From: JBFXCS01 sp050181915 | GTDB lineage: Bacteria; Actinomycetota; Thermoleophilia; Miltoncostaeales; Miltoncostaeaceae | NCBI GenBank assembly: GCA_050181915.1 | Contig: JBFXCS010000001.1 | Location: forward strand, 1,240,001-1,304,000 | Reading direction: 5' to 3' | Length of the DNA stretch: 64,000 nucleotides | Shown here: piece after piece, positions 38,784-48,064 of the stretch | Numbering within the stretch: the stretch's first letter is position 1 | How the letters are laid out: every line of letters starts with the position of its first letter | Program-made: the position numbers and the translations under genes | Notes under the pieces: generated by a model | The model's database searches: none | What the model saw: the letters and a program-made list of their open reading frames with translations, nothing else | What the model was told of the DNA's origin: nothing

Positions 38784-39770
38784 CTAGGTGCGCACCTCGA
38801 GGTTCCAGGTCGCCGGCGCCAGCCCGAACTTGTCGCTGACGACGTTGAACGGGCTGTAGGTGCGGCCGGTGAACTGCCAGCACCACACGCCGCCGGTGGC
38901 GGTGGTCCAGCGGTAGCTGCCGGTCCGTGAGTCGAGCGAGCCCGTGTTCGGCGGGCTCGCCGGATCCGGCGCCGCGCAGGTGCCGCGGACGATCGAGACG
39001 TCCATGGTGTGGTACGAGGTGTCCTGCCACGGCGTCCAGGTGAGCACCACGTCGCTCTTGCCGCCGCCGAGCGGCGCGACCCGGTAGGTGAGATCGGCGG
39101 GGGGCGCGGGAGCCGCCGGCGGCGGGCCCTTCAGGCAGAAGTCCGCCCCCACCGGCTTCGGCTTCTTGTAGCCGTAGCGCCTGCCCACCGACTTCCAGTC
39201 GATCTCACGGACGAAGTTGCAGATCTCGTAGTCCGGATCGGGGCTCTTCGGGCAGAACTGGAAGACGATCGGCGACCGCATGACGGTGCACACCAGCTTG
39301 TTCGGGTGCGGCAGGCCCAGGACGTGCCCGAACTCGTGCACCACCACCGCCACGTTGCCGACCGGGTCCAGCGAGCGCAGGTCGAGGTGGATGAAGGCCC
39401 TGGCGCGACGGCCCCGGCCGCCCAGCGGACCGTACGTCGCGAGCCCGGCCGACTGGTTCGGCCCCGAGTCCGGCAGCCCCGTGCGGTGGCGGATGAGCAA
39501 CTGCGCGCCGCCGATCGGCACGGGCTTCAGGCGGATCTTCGCGCCGCTGATGTTCCACTGGCGCACCGCCTCCTTGATCACCGGCCTGTAGGAGTCCGGG
39601 ACGTTCACCAGGGCGTAGCGGACCACGCCGCCGGGCCACTTCTTGCCCTGGAGCTTGATCAGGCTCTGCGCGGAGGCCTGGCTCGCCGTGAGCGCTCCGG
39701 CCGCGAGCGCGGCGAGGATGAGCGCGGCGGCGAGCCGCCTGAGGCGGCGGGGACGATCTGATGCGGCCAT
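38784..39770 (-). CDS. Secreted matrixin-like zinc metalloprotease
   Basis: A 328-residue exported protein. The signal peptide (LAAALILAALAAGALTASQA, cleavage near 34) precedes a metzincin catalytic domain with HEFGHVLGLPH (three zinc His, residues about 144-154) and a downstream VMRSP (Met-turn-like). The region after residue 200 (DLTYRVAPLGGGKSDVVLTW and onward) looks like a fibronectin-III-type module with two Cys. It likely digests or processes extracellular protein. Convergent with the MntR-type gene. Confidence 0.82.
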   Translation of the reverse strand: MAASDRPRRLRRLAAALILAALAAGALTASQASAQSLIKLQGKKWPGGVVRYALVNVPDSYRPVIKEAVRQWNISGAKIRLKPVPIGGAQLLIRHRTGLPDSGPNQSAGLATYGPLGGRGRRARAFIHLDLRSLDPVGNVAVVVHEFGHVLGLPHPNKLVCTVMRSPIVFQFCPKSPDPDYEICNFVREIDWKSVGRRYGYKKPKPVGADFCLKGPPPAAPAPPADLTYRVAPLGGGKSDVVLTWTPWQDTSYHTMDVSIVRGTCAAPDPASPPNTGSLDSRTGSYRWTTATGGVWCWQFTGRTYSPFNVVSDKFGLAPATWNLEVRT

Positions 39771-39872
39771 CGAGGACCTCGTCGGATGGTGCGGGTAAGC
39801 CCGCCCTTTCTACCTGTTCGGGCGACGGAACATACAGCGGCCGGTCCGGTCGCGACCGCCCGCGCCGGGCGC

Positions 39873-39878
39873 TAGCGT
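39873..39878 (+). promoter_or_regulatory. -10 hexamer TAGCGT of the glycolipid-binding protein gene
   Basis: TAGCGT ends 6 nt before ATG 39885, no Shine-Dalgarno present. Confidence 0.4.
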
Positions 39879-39884
39879 CGCCCC

Positions 39885-40487
39885 ATGGCACGGACGTTGG
39901 TCTGGCGGGGCACGGACGGCTGGCGCGCCGAGGCGGTCGAGGTCGAACTGGCGGGCGAGGGGCTGCGCGCCCGCGGCACCCAGATCGGCGCCGATCCCCT
40001 GCCCTACCGCCTGGACTACGCGCTCGACGCGGCCGCGGGCTTCGTGACCCGCGCGCTGGACGTGACCGTCACCGGTGACGGGTGGCGACGGATGCTGCGG
40101 CTCGCGCGCGACCCCTCGTCCGGCGCGTGGACGATCGCGGCCCGGGCCGAGGGCGACGCGCCCCTGCCCCCGCCCGGCGGCGACGCCCCGGCGCTCGCCG
40201 GGGCGCTCGACTGCGATCTGGGCCTGTCTCCGCTCACCAACGCGATGCCCGTGGCGCGCGAGGCGCTCGCGCGGCGCGCGGGCGGCGCGGACCTCGTGAT
40301 GGCCTGGGTGTCGGTGCCGGATCTCGCGGTCCGCGCGTCGCCCCAGCGCTACGAGCACGTCGCGCCGGCGGTGGTGCGGTACGTGGACCGCGGCGAGTTC
40401 GAGGGCTTCACCGTCGAGCTGCGGCTCGACGCCGACGGCCTGGTGATCGACTACCCGGGATTGGCGGAGCGCGTCACGGCCTCCTGA
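39885..40487 (+). CDS. Putative glycolipid-binding protein (PF06475-like)
   Basis: A 200-residue protein matching the putative glycolipid-binding family: LVWRGTDGWRAEAVEVELAG at the start, PYRLDYALDAAAGFVTRALD, the polar central LDCDLGLSPLTNAMPVAREA, and QRYEHVAPAVVRYVDRGEFE near the end. These proteins have a beta-barrel like LolA; the function is poorly known. The 3' end overlaps the convergent oxidoreductase gene by 37 nt. Confidence 0.75.
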   Translation: MARTLVWRGTDGWRAEAVEVELAGEGLRARGTQIGADPLPYRLDYALDAAAGFVTRALDVTVTGDGWRRMLRLARDPSSGAWTIAARAEGDAPLPPPGGDAPALAGALDCDLGLSPLTNAMPVAREALARRAGGADLVMAWVSVPDLAVRASPQRYEHVAPAVVRYVDRGEFEGFTVELRLDADGLVIDYPGLAERVTAS

Positions 40488-41329
40488 CGGCGGGGCCGGT
40501 CTCGGCCGCCCGGGACGCCTTCCCCCAGCCGCTCGGCCAGGAACTCCTCCCACGTCTGGCGTCCCACGGCGAGGTCCGGCGCCAGGTTGGCCCCGGCCCG
40601 GATGGCGCGGCCCGCGCCGCCGATCAGCGGCACCGGCATCAGCAGGCGCCGGGCGCCGCGAGCCCGCAGGTAGGCGCGCACCATCTCGTCCATCCCCATG
40701 ATCCTCGGCCCGGCCATCTCGTCCACCAGCCCGGCCGGCGCGCCCAGGGACAGCTCGACCAGCCGCGCGGCGACCTCGTCGGCGGCGACCGGCTGCACGC
40801 GCATCCCCGACGGCACCGGCACCACCGGCAGGTGCGCCATGCCGCGCGCGACCATGAGCATCAGCTCGTGGAACTGGGTGGCGCGGAGCGTCGTCCACGG
40901 CACGCCCGACGACGCGATCGCCTCGTCCGAGCCGAACTTCGACGCGTAGTAGGAGAACATCGCCCGGTCCGCGCGGCCGGTGACCGGCACGCGGTCGGCG
41001 CCCACCACCGAGATGTTCACCAGGTGCCGCGTGCCCGCCCGGAGGGCCGCCGCGCCGAGCGCCGCGGCCCGTCGCTCGTCGCCCTTCGACGCCCCCGCGC
41101 AGTGCACCACGACCTCGACTCCCGCCAGCGCCGCGTCGACCCCCTCCCCGGTGTCGAGGTCGCCGGTCAGCACCGGCGGGCCGCCCTCCGCCCCGCCCGC
41201 GCGCCGGCTCAGCACCCGCACGTCGCGGCCCGCATCGACCAGCCGCCGCACCACCAGCGTCCCCAGCGTGCCCGTGCCGCCGGTCACCAGCACCGGCCCG
41301 TCCCCGCCACGCTCCGTCTCGATCGACAT
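40451..41329 (-). CDS. NAD(P)-binding NmrA-like oxidoreductase/epimerase
   Basis: A 292-residue atypical short-chain dehydrogenase. The Rossmann glycine motif VLVTGGTGTLGTLVVRRLVD lies at residues 13-32, then VVVHCAGASKGDERRAA and GTRHLVNISVVGADRVP. The usual Tyr-x-x-x-Lys appears as YYASK. AAGGAG precedes ATG 41329. It is divergent from an ECF41 sigma gene and has a promoter of the ECF41 type, matching the known COE partner (carboxymuconolactone decarboxylase, oxidoreductase or epimerase) of that sigma group. Confidence 0.85.
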   Translation of the reverse strand: MSIETERGGDGPVLVTGGTGTLGTLVVRRLVDAGRDVRVLSRRAGGAEGGPPVLTGDLDTGEGVDAALAGVEVVVHCAGASKGDERRAAALGAAALRAGTRHLVNISVVGADRVPVTGRADRAMFSYYASKFGSDEAIASSGVPWTTLRATQFHELMLMVARGMAHLPVVPVPSGMRVQPVAADEVAARLVELSLGAPAGLVDEMAGPRIMGMDEMVRAYLRARGARRLLMPVPLIGGAGRAIRAGANLAPDLAVGRQTWEEFLAERLGEGVPGGRDRPRRQEAVTRSANPG

Positions 41330-41392
41330 GATCGTCTCCTTCCGCCTCACCGTTCTCATCGCGCCGGCGCATCGGCGCCGGTCTTCCTCCAT

Positions 41393-41419
41393 GACGGTCG
41401 GCGGAGGGAGAATGTGACC
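41393..41419 (-). promoter_or_regulatory. ECF41-type promoter of the oxidoreductase gene
   Basis: On the minus strand GGTCACA (41419-41413), a 16-nt spacer and CGTC (41396-41393) match the published ECF41 pattern TGTCACA-N16-CGTC at six of seven -35 bases and all of the -10. The -35 abuts the start of the divergent sigma gene. Confidence 0.65.
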
Positions 41420-41420
41420 G

Positions 41421-42293
41421 ATGGGAGACGACGACCGTCTGGCGCGGCGCTTCGAGGAGCACCGCCCGCGGCTGACCGCGGTGGCCCGGCGCATGCTGGG
41501 CTCCGCCGACGAGGCCGAGGATGCGGTGCAGGAGGCGTGGATCCTGCTGAGCCGCCAGGACAGCGGATCGATCGACGAGCTGGGGAGCTGGCTCACCACG
41601 GTGGTCGCGCGCGTATGCCTGAGCATGCTGCGCTCGCGGCGGGCGCATCCCGAGGTGCCGCTCGCCGACGACCTCGCCGGCCCGGTCATCCCGGACGCCG
41701 CCCCCGGCCCCGCGGAGGAGGCCCTGCTGGCCGACACCGTGGGGCTGGCGCTGCTGGTGGTGCTCGACACGCTGGGACCCGCCGAACGGGTCGCGTTCGT
41801 GCTGCACGACATGTTCGGCGTGCCCTTCGACGAGATCGCGCCGGTGCTGGGGCGCAACCCGGCGGCGGCGCGCCAGCTGGCCAGCCGCGCCCGCCGCCGG
41901 GTGCGCGGGGCCGACCCGAGCGAGCTGGGCGACGACCGCGTACGCCACGCCGGCGTGGTCGACGCCTTCCTCGCCGCCGCGCGGGCGGGTGACTTCGAGC
42001 GCCTGCTGGCGCTGCTCGACCCGGACGTCGAGCTGCGCGCCGACGACGCGACCGTGCGCATGGGCGTGCCGGCGCTGATGCGCGGGCGCGAGCAGGTGCG
42101 CGGCGTGGTGCGCATGGCCCGGGGGGCCACCCCCGCGCTGATCGGCGGGGACGCCGCCGTGGTGTGGCTGGTGGGAGGCCGGCCGCGGGTCGTGTGGCGC
42201 TTCACCACCGCCGGCGACCGCATCACCGGGATCGAGCTGATCGGCGAGCCCGGGCGCATCGCGGCGCTGGACCTGGTGATCGCCGGCGACTGA
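41421..42293 (+). CDS. ECF41-type sigma factor with SnoaL-like C-terminal domain
   Basis: A 290-residue SigJ/ECF41-group sigma factor. Region 2 is near residues 10-75 (MLGSADEAEDAVQEAWILLS), region 4 near 110-165 (LGPAERVAFVLHDMFGVPFD, NPAAARQLASRARRRV). The C-terminal ~120 residues form a SnoaL/NTF2-like domain (VDAFLAAARAGDFERLLALL, DPDVELRADD) known in this group to modulate sigma activity without a separate anti-sigma factor. Divergent from its probable target oxidoreductase. Confidence 0.9.
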   Translation: MGDDDRLARRFEEHRPRLTAVARRMLGSADEAEDAVQEAWILLSRQDSGSIDELGSWLTTVVARVCLSMLRSRRAHPEVPLADDLAGPVIPDAAPGPAEEALLADTVGLALLVVLDTLGPAERVAFVLHDMFGVPFDEIAPVLGRNPAAARQLASRARRRVRGADPSELGDDRVRHAGVVDAFLAAARAGDFERLLALLDPDVELRADDATVRMGVPALMRGREQVRGVVRMARGATPALIGGDAAVVWLVGGRPRVVWRFTTAGDRITGIELIGEPGRIAALDLVIAGD

Positions 42294-42304
42294 CCGGGGA
42301 GCCG

Positions 42305-43099
42305 TTACAGCGCGAAGACGATGCCGGCGGGCTCGCCCGGGTCGGCGGCCACGACCGGCAGCGCCGCGCGCAGCGCGCGCTGCAGCGCCCCGGCGCTCTC
42401 GCGGAAGAGGCGCGCCAGGGTCTCGGCCGAGGTCGGCTCCGGCATCACGCCGTTGGCGTGGTCGGTGACGAAGCCGATCAGCGCGAAGGGCAGCCTGGCC
42501 TCGCCGGCCAGCACGGTCTCCGGCCCTCCGGTCTGGCTGACGCAGGTCACGCCCGCGGCGGCGAGCTGGGCGATCTCGCTGACGGTGTTGAGGCGGGGGC
42601 CGTCGACATGCCCGTAGGTGCCGCCGTCGCGCACCGTGAGGCCGGCGGCGCGGGCACCGGCCACCAGGCCCGCCCGGACGGACGCGCCGAACGGCCGCTC
42701 GTAGATCCAGTGGCCCCGGCCCGGGATCTGCGGCGCGGTGAAGAGCGTGCACAGCGAGCCGTCGGCGAGGCGGTTCGACGGGAAGTGGAGGTCGTCGAAC
42801 ACCACCAGCGACCCCAGGTCGAGCGACGGATCGACCGCGCCGCAGACCGTGGTGGAGACGAGGGCGGTCGCGCCGAGGCTCGCGATGGCCGCGACGTTCG
42901 CCCGCGGGGTGACCTGGTGCGACAGCCGGGCGTGGCCGGTGCCGTGGCGGGGCACGTGCAGCACCGCCGTCCCGTCGAGCTCGCCGGCGACGACCTCGGC
43001 CGGGCCGTAGGGCGTCTCCACGATCCGGCTCTCCCGGCCCGTCAGCCCGTCGAGCTCGTAGAGCCCGGTGCCGGTGATGAGCCCCACGGGACCGCTCAT
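42305..43099 (-). CDS. MTAP-family purine nucleoside phosphorylase
   Basis: A 264-residue type-I nucleoside phosphorylase of the methylthioadenosine/methylthioinosine phosphorylase family: LITGTGLYELDGL, VLHVPRHGTGHARLSHQVTP, LVSTTVCGAVDPSLDLGSLV, GTYGHVDGPRLNTVSEI. It would split a purine (methylthio)nucleoside with phosphate. ATG 43099 overlaps the stop of the DUF5996 gene (ATGA), so it is in that operon. Exact base and sugar preference is not decided. Confidence 0.85.
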   Translation of the reverse strand: MSGPVGLITGTGLYELDGLTGRESRIVETPYGPAEVVAGELDGTAVLHVPRHGTGHARLSHQVTPRANVAAIASLGATALVSTTVCGAVDPSLDLGSLVVFDDLHFPSNRLADGSLCTLFTAPQIPGRGHWIYERPFGASVRAGLVAGARAAGLTVRDGGTYGHVDGPRLNTVSEIAQLAAAGVTCVSQTGGPETVLAGEARLPFALIGFVTDHANGVMPEPTSAETLARLFRESAGALQRALRAALPVVAADPGEPAGIVFAL

Positions 43100-43994
43100 C
43101 GGGCGGCCAGGTCCTCCACGTCCCAGCCGGCGAGCTCGGCGCCGCCCCGGTAGGCGCTCTCGAAGAAGGCGAGCACCGCCGCCTCGACGTCGCCCGCGGC
43201 GCGGGCGTCCTCGTACATCAGCAGCGCCAGCGAGCCGCCGGCCCCCGTGCTCCACGATGCGGCCGCCGGCTCGAGCGGCCGGTCGGTGAGGCCGTCCGGC
43301 GCGGGCGCGGTGTACGAGTAGAAGGCCGCGTCGGGGATGTTGTCGTCACCCGCCCAGAAGCCGAAGCTGATGACCTCGTGGGAGTAGGCCTCGGCGGTGA
43401 CCGCGTCCACCCCGTCGGGCGGGTCGACCCGCGCGCCCGAGAACCGGGTCACCGCGAGGTCGAGGCTGTGCCAGAACAGCTGCACCGGGCTGGTCTTGCC
43501 CACGAAGCGGCCGGCGAAGCGCTCGAAGGCGACCGCCGACGAGCGCAGGACGGCGGCGTACCGCTCGACCGCCGCCGCGTCGTAGGCGGCGTGCTCGCGG
43601 TCGTCCGGGAACGGGGGGCCGCCGATGTCGTAGGGCCGGGCCAGGATGCGCGGCCGCACGCCGAGGTCGGCCAGCGCCGCCATCAGCGCATCGTGGAAGT
43701 CGGCCACCGCGAGGCCGTCGCGCAGCGGGAGCTCGCGCACCTCGCCGCCGCTGGTGAGCACCACCGCTCGGTGGTCGACCAGGTCGAGGAGGATCTCGAC
43801 GTCGCCGCCGTCGTAGGGCATCGGACCGGTGGTGAGGCCGCGGGTGGCGACCCGGAGCGTGACATGCCACCAGTGGTTGCGCCGCGGCGTGAGGGCCATC
43901 CGCGTCTTGCCCACGATCTGGCAGTAGCGGTGCAGGGTCTCCTTGGTGGCCGCCACTGCGCGAGGCGCAGCGGCGGCCAGGCGTCCGCGCTCAT
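43096..43994 (-). pseudogene. DUF5996-family gene with an apparent 1-nt frameshift
   Basis: The family's N-terminal Trp-rich start is read from ATG 43994 (MSADAWPPLRLAQWR), which overlaps the previous gene's stop as ATGA. The rest (ATKETLHRYCQIVGKTRMAL, HWWHVTLRVATRGLTTGPMP, FWHSLDLAVTRFSGARV, AYSHEVISFGFWAGDD) is one base out of phase from about 43950. One extra G in the CGGCC run would restore a 299-residue protein. An internal GTG at 43956 could still express a version lacking the first 13 residues. Sequencing error or recent mutation; function unknown. Confidence 0.7.
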
Positions 43995-44386
43995 GCGGCG
44001 GGGTCGCCCGAGCGCGGGTTCACGATCACCCGGTACTCGTGCTCCGGGCCGGACAGCAGGAAGTCCGGGTTGACGCAGGGGCCGTCGGCGCGGTGCTCGA
44101 AGGTGCGCTCCACCTCGCTGCGGCACATCGGCAGGGGGTCGCGCTCGGCGCGCAGGGCCCCGAAGCCGCCGCGGCCGTCCTGCAGCAGGTGCAGGCGCTC
44201 CAGGTCGATCTCGACCCCGAAGACGCCCTCGAGGCAGCCCACGAAGGTGACGCCGTCCCGCGCGAGGGAGTACAGCCGCGAGCACTCCGACCGGACGCAC
44301 TCCGCGGGATACACCACGCGCTCGCACGACACCGGGCAGGCCCTGCACGACCCGGCGCGCGCGGCGGCCGGGGCGTCAGGCGTCAT
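43991..44386 (-). CDS. Cys-rich conserved protein of unknown function
   Basis: A 131-residue soluble protein with eight cysteines: CRACPVSC near the N-terminus, VYPAECVRSECSRLYSL, FVGCLEGVFGVEIDLERLHL, PLPMCRSEVERTFEHRADG and GPCVNPDFL. The even, motif-like spacing suggests a metal centre or disulfides. I recall similar uncharacterised actinobacterial proteins but no function. First gene of an operon with the DUF5996 gene and the nucleoside phosphorylase, each joined by ATGA. Confidence 0.65.
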   Translation of the reverse strand: MTPDAPAAARAGSCRACPVSCERVVYPAECVRSECSRLYSLARDGVTFVGCLEGVFGVEIDLERLHLLQDGRGGFGALRAERDPLPMCRSEVERTFEHRADGPCVNPDFLLSGPEHEYRVIVNPRSGDPAA

Positions 44387-44464
44387 CGGCGGTTACCGGC
44401 GGGCACCGGGGTATTGAAGCGACCGTCCCGGGCGGTGGTCAAGCGCCCCGGGAGCGCCGGCGGG

Positions 44465-47400
44465 CTACGCCAGGCAGCGCTCCCCGAAGAGGGTCTTGAG
44501 CTCGGCGATGAGGCCGCGGTCGCCGGGGTCGCCGACGCCGAACTGGTCGCCCAGCCGGATGCGCCGCCTCCCCCCCGCCGTCTCGACGTCGATGATCACC
44601 GGGGTGGTGCCGGAGTGGTCGCGCAGCAGCCGGTGGAGCTCGTCGAACGGCGTCTGGTGCAGGCGGGAGACCGGCACCCGCAGCAGCAGGCGCTCCTCCT
44701 CGGCGCCCTCCTCCGGCTGGAAGGCGCGCACCGCCTGGGCGACGAGCTTGGTCTCGCCCTCGCCCTTCTGATCGACCCGGCCGGTCATGACGACGATGTT
44801 GTCGGGCACCAGCAGCTCGCGGGCCTCGGCCAGCACCGCCGGCACCACCACCACCTCGACCGAGGCCTCCAGGTCGTCGAGGCGGGCGAACATCATCGCC
44901 TCGCCCTTGCGGGTGGTGATGTTCTTGACCATCCCGATGATGCCGCCGACCGTGACCGGCTCGCCGTCGGCGCGCTCCGACAGGGCCCCCAGGCCGCAGG
45001 TGGTGGCGCGGCGCAGCTGGATGCGGCACTCCTGCAGCGGGTGGCTCGACACGTACAGGCCGAGGGCCTCCTTCTCGGCCGCCAGCAGCTCGTCGCGGGC
45101 CATCTCGGCGGCGGAGATCGGCGGGTCGAGCTCGACCACGACCTCGGCCGCGCCGCCGCCCATCGCACCGAACAGCGATTCCTGGCCGGCGGCGAGGTCG
45201 TTGCGGCGCCGGGCGGCCTGGCTCATCGCGGCCGGCAGGGCATCGAGCATGCCCAGGCGGGTCGCCCCGGTCGCGTCGAGCGCGCCCGCGCGGATGAGGC
45301 TCTCGAGGGCCCTCTTGTTGACCTGGGCCTGGTCGACGCGGCGGCAGAAGTCCCACAGCGACTCGAAGGGGCCTCCCTGGTCGCGGGCGGCGATGATCGC
45401 GGCGACCGCGTTCTCCCCCACTCCCTTCGTGGCGGTGAGGCCGAAGCGGATCTCGCGGTCGCCGGTGACGGCGAAGTCGGAGCGGCTGACGTTGACGTCG
45501 GGGGGCAGCACCGCGAGGCCCAGCTCGTTGCAGGCGGCGACGTAGAAGGGCACGCGGTCCTTGGTGTCCATCACCGAGCTGAGCAGCGACGCCATGTACT
45601 CGGCCGGGTGGTTCGCCTTGAGGTAGGCGGTGCGGTAGGCGAGCAGCGCGTAGCAGGCGGCGTGGCTCTTGTTGAACGAGTAGTCGCCGGCCGCCTCGCA
45701 GAGGCTCCACAGGCTCTGGGCCACCTGCGGCGCGGTGCCGCTGGCGGCGCAGCCCTCGATGAACTCGTCCTTCAGGGACGCCATCAGGACCTTGTCCTTC
45801 TTGCCCACGGCCTTGCGCAGGTCGTCGGCGCGCGACGGCGAGAACCCGGCGAGCTGCCGGGAGATCGCCATCAGCTGCTCCTGGTAGATCGCCACGCCGT
45901 AGGTGGGGCCGGTGATGGGCTCGAGGCGCGGGTCCTCGAAGGTGACCCGGGAGGGGTCGCGCTTGTTGCGCGCGTAGGTGCTGATGAAGGCCATCGGCCC
46001 CGGCCGGTACAGGGCGACGAGGGCGATGATGTCGTCGAAGGTGGTGGGGCGCACCTCGCGCAGCGCCTCGCGCATGCCGCTCGACTCGAACTGGAACACG
46101 CCGATGGCGTCGCCGCGCGCGAGCATCCGGTACGTGCCGGGGTCGTCGAGGGCGACGGTCTCGATGTCGAGCGCCCGGCCGGTGCGGTCCTCGATCAGCT
46201 CGAGGCAGCCCTCGATCACGTCGAGGTTGCGGAGCCCGAGGAAGTCCATCTTCAGCAGGCCGAGGGCCTCGACGTCGTGGTCGGGCACCTGGGTGACGAC
46301 GTTGCCCTCGTCGTCCACCCGCACCGGCACGTAGTCGGTGATGTCGCTGGGAGCGATGACCACGCCCGCGGCGTGGACGCCCTCGTTGCGCACCAGGCCC
46401 TCGAGCGGCAGGGCGGTGTCGACGATCGACCTGGTGACCGGGTCCTCGGCGTAGGCGACGGCCAGCTCGGTGCCCGGCTTCATGGCGTCGGAGAGCTTGA
46501 TGCCGATGGGCCGCTCCGGCACGAGCTTGGCGATGCGGTCGACCTGGCCGTAGCTGTGGCCCAGCACGCGGCCGGCGTCGCGCACCACCGCGCGGGCGAG
46601 CAGCTTGCCGAACGTGCCGATGCGGGCCACCGCGGACTGGCCGTACTTCTCGGTGACGTAGGCCACCACGCGGTCGCGGCCCGCGACCGAGAAGTCGGTG
46701 TCGATGTCGGGCATGCTCTTGCGCCCCGGGTTGAGGAAGCGCTCGAACAGCAGCCCGTGGGCCAGCGGGTCGAGGTCGGTGATGCGCAGCGAGTACGAGA
46801 CCAGCGACCCCGCGGCCGATCCGCGGCCCGGGCCGACGCCGACGCCGTTCTCGCGGGCCCAGCGCATGTAGTCCCAGACGATGAGGAAGTAGCTGGCGAA
46901 GCCCATCTCGCGGATGACGCCCAGCTCGAAGCGCAGCCGCTCCTCGCCGCCCTCGGGCAGCCCGTCCGGGTAGCGGCGGGCGAGGCCCTCGCGGCACAGG
47001 CGCTCGAGGTAGGCCTCGTCGGTCTCGCCCCCCGGCACGGGGAAGCGCGGCAGCTTGATGTCGCCGAGCGGCAGCTTCAGCGCCGCGCAGCGCTCGGCGA
47101 TCTCGACCGACACGGGTAGGGCGTCCAGGAAGTCCGGCAGCGCGGCGGCCATCTCCGCGCCGGTCTTGAGGTAGAACTCCTTCGTGCTGAACCGGAAGCG
47201 GTTCGGGTTGCTGAGCACGTCGCGGGTCTGGATCGCCAGCAGCGCCTCGTGGGCGTCGGCGTCCTCGCGGCAGGGGTAGTGGGCGTCGCAGGTCGCGACC
47301 ATCGTGAGCCCCGTGTCGGCGGCGAGGCGCTTGAGGTGCTGGTTGATGGCCGTCTGCTGCTCGAGCCCGGCGTGCTGGATCTCGACGTAGACGTCGTCCT

Positions 47401-47905
47401 TGCCGAAGATCTGGGCCAGCGCGTCGAGCTCGGCGCGGGCGGCGGTGACGTCGTCGCGCTCCAGGCTGCTGCACACCACCCCGGACAGGCACCCGGAGAG
47501 GGCGATGATCCCATCCGAGTGGCGCTCCATGAGCGAGTGCGAGATGCGCGGCTTGCGGTGATAGCCCTCGAGGTAGCCGGCCGAGCACAGCTTGATCAGG
47601 TTGTAGTAGCCCTCGGTGGTCTCGGCGAGCAGGGTGAGGTGGTTGCGCCGCTCCTTGCCGGGCCGCGCCGCGTGGTCGGGCACCACGTACGCCTCGAGGC
47701 CGACGATCGGCGTGACGCCGCGCTTGGTGGCCTGCCGGTACAGCTCGACCGCTCCGCTCATGACGCCGTGGTCGGTGAGCGCGACCGCCCCGTGGCCCAT
47801 CTGCTCGACCCGGTCCAGCAGCCTCTCCACCCGGCAGGCCCCGTCCAGGACGGAGTAGTCGGAGTGGACGTGGAGGTGGACGAAGGGCGGGTCGGAGACG
47901 GCCAT
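44465..47905 (-). CDS. dnaE: DNA polymerase III alpha subunit
   Basis: The 1146-residue C-family replicative polymerase. The N-terminal PHP domain (FVHLHVHSDYSVLDGA; ALTDHGVMSGAVELY) has the metal-binding His set often linked to intrinsic proofreading. The palm has GPGRGSAAGSLVSY and catalytic PDIDTDFS near residue 400, then the fingers (GVFQFESSGM, ALYRPGPM, YQEQLMAISRQLAGF), tandem HhH (VGENAVAAIIAARDQGG), the OB domain (VTVGGIIGMVKNITTRKGEA) and a C-terminal tail. Length and order match actinobacterial DnaE1. Monocistronic by spacing. Confidence 0.97.
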   Translation of the reverse strand: MAVSDPPFVHLHVHSDYSVLDGACRVERLLDRVEQMGHGAVALTDHGVMSGAVELYRQATKRGVTPIVGLEAYVVPDHAARPGKERRNHLTLLAETTEGYYNLIKLCSAGYLEGYHRKPRISHSLMERHSDGIIALSGCLSGVVCSSLERDDVTAARAELDALAQIFGKDDVYVEIQHAGLEQQTAINQHLKRLAADTGLTMVATCDAHYPCREDADAHEALLAIQTRDVLSNPNRFRFSTKEFYLKTGAEMAAALPDFLDALPVSVEIAERCAALKLPLGDIKLPRFPVPGGETDEAYLERLCREGLARRYPDGLPEGGEERLRFELGVIREMGFASYFLIVWDYMRWARENGVGVGPGRGSAAGSLVSYSLRITDLDPLAHGLLFERFLNPGRKSMPDIDTDFSVAGRDRVVAYVTEKYGQSAVARIGTFGKLLARAVVRDAGRVLGHSYGQVDRIAKLVPERPIGIKLSDAMKPGTELAVAYAEDPVTRSIVDTALPLEGLVRNEGVHAAGVVIAPSDITDYVPVRVDDEGNVVTQVPDHDVEALGLLKMDFLGLRNLDVIEGCLELIEDRTGRALDIETVALDDPGTYRMLARGDAIGVFQFESSGMREALREVRPTTFDDIIALVALYRPGPMAFISTYARNKRDPSRVTFEDPRLEPITGPTYGVAIYQEQLMAISRQLAGFSPSRADDLRKAVGKKDKVLMASLKDEFIEGCAASGTAPQVAQSLWSLCEAAGDYSFNKSHAACYALLAYRTAYLKANHPAEYMASLLSSVMDTKDRVPFYVAACNELGLAVLPPDVNVSRSDFAVTGDREIRFGLTATKGVGENAVAAIIAARDQGGPFESLWDFCRRVDQAQVNKRALESLIRAGALDATGATRLGMLDALPAAMSQAARRRNDLAAGQESLFGAMGGGAAEVVVELDPPISAAEMARDELLAAEKEALGLYVSSHPLQECRIQLRRATTCGLGALSERADGEPVTVGGIIGMVKNITTRKGEAMMFARLDDLEASVEVVVVPAVLAEARELLVPDNIVVMTGRVDQKGEGETKLVAQAVRAFQPEEGAEEERLLLRVPVSRLHQTPFDELHRLLRDHSGTTPVIIDVETAGGRRRIRLGDQFGVGDPGDRGLIAELKTLFGERCLA

Positions 47906-47977
47906 GGAGGACCGTCAGGTTGGCACATCGGCTCGGACGTCACCACGACCCCGGCGAGGCCCGGTCGCGCAATATGC

Positions 47978-48015
47978 GGGGGTTTCCGGAGGGCCCCCAC
48001 ACCACCCCTGGGGTG
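47978..48015. terminator. GC-rich hairpins downstream of the restriction gene
   Basis: Two short inverted repeats, GGGGG/CCCCC (47978-47982, 47994-47998) and CACCCC-T-GGGGTG (48003-48015), lie in the 159-nt gap between the restriction gene's stop and dnaE. They may end transcription of the restriction-modification operon. Nothing else is seen in this gap. Confidence 0.35.
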
Positions 48016-48064
48016 CGACCGCCGTCAGGCCCGATCCGGCCGCCCCCGCCGGGCGCGCATCTCT

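Noticed and set aside
39771..39884. Possible riboswitch-like hairpin (GCGGG/CCCGC) upstream of the matrixin gene
   Set aside because: Only a 5-bp stem, no match to a known riboswitch class that I can recognise.
41341..41400. GC-rich inverted sequence (GCGCCGGCGC region) in the leader of the NmrA-like gene
   Set aside because: Short and imperfect; expected often in DNA of this composition.
43943..47119. 1058-codon open frame opposite dnaE
   Set aside because: Antisense shadow; dnaE on the other strand has all family motifs over the full length.
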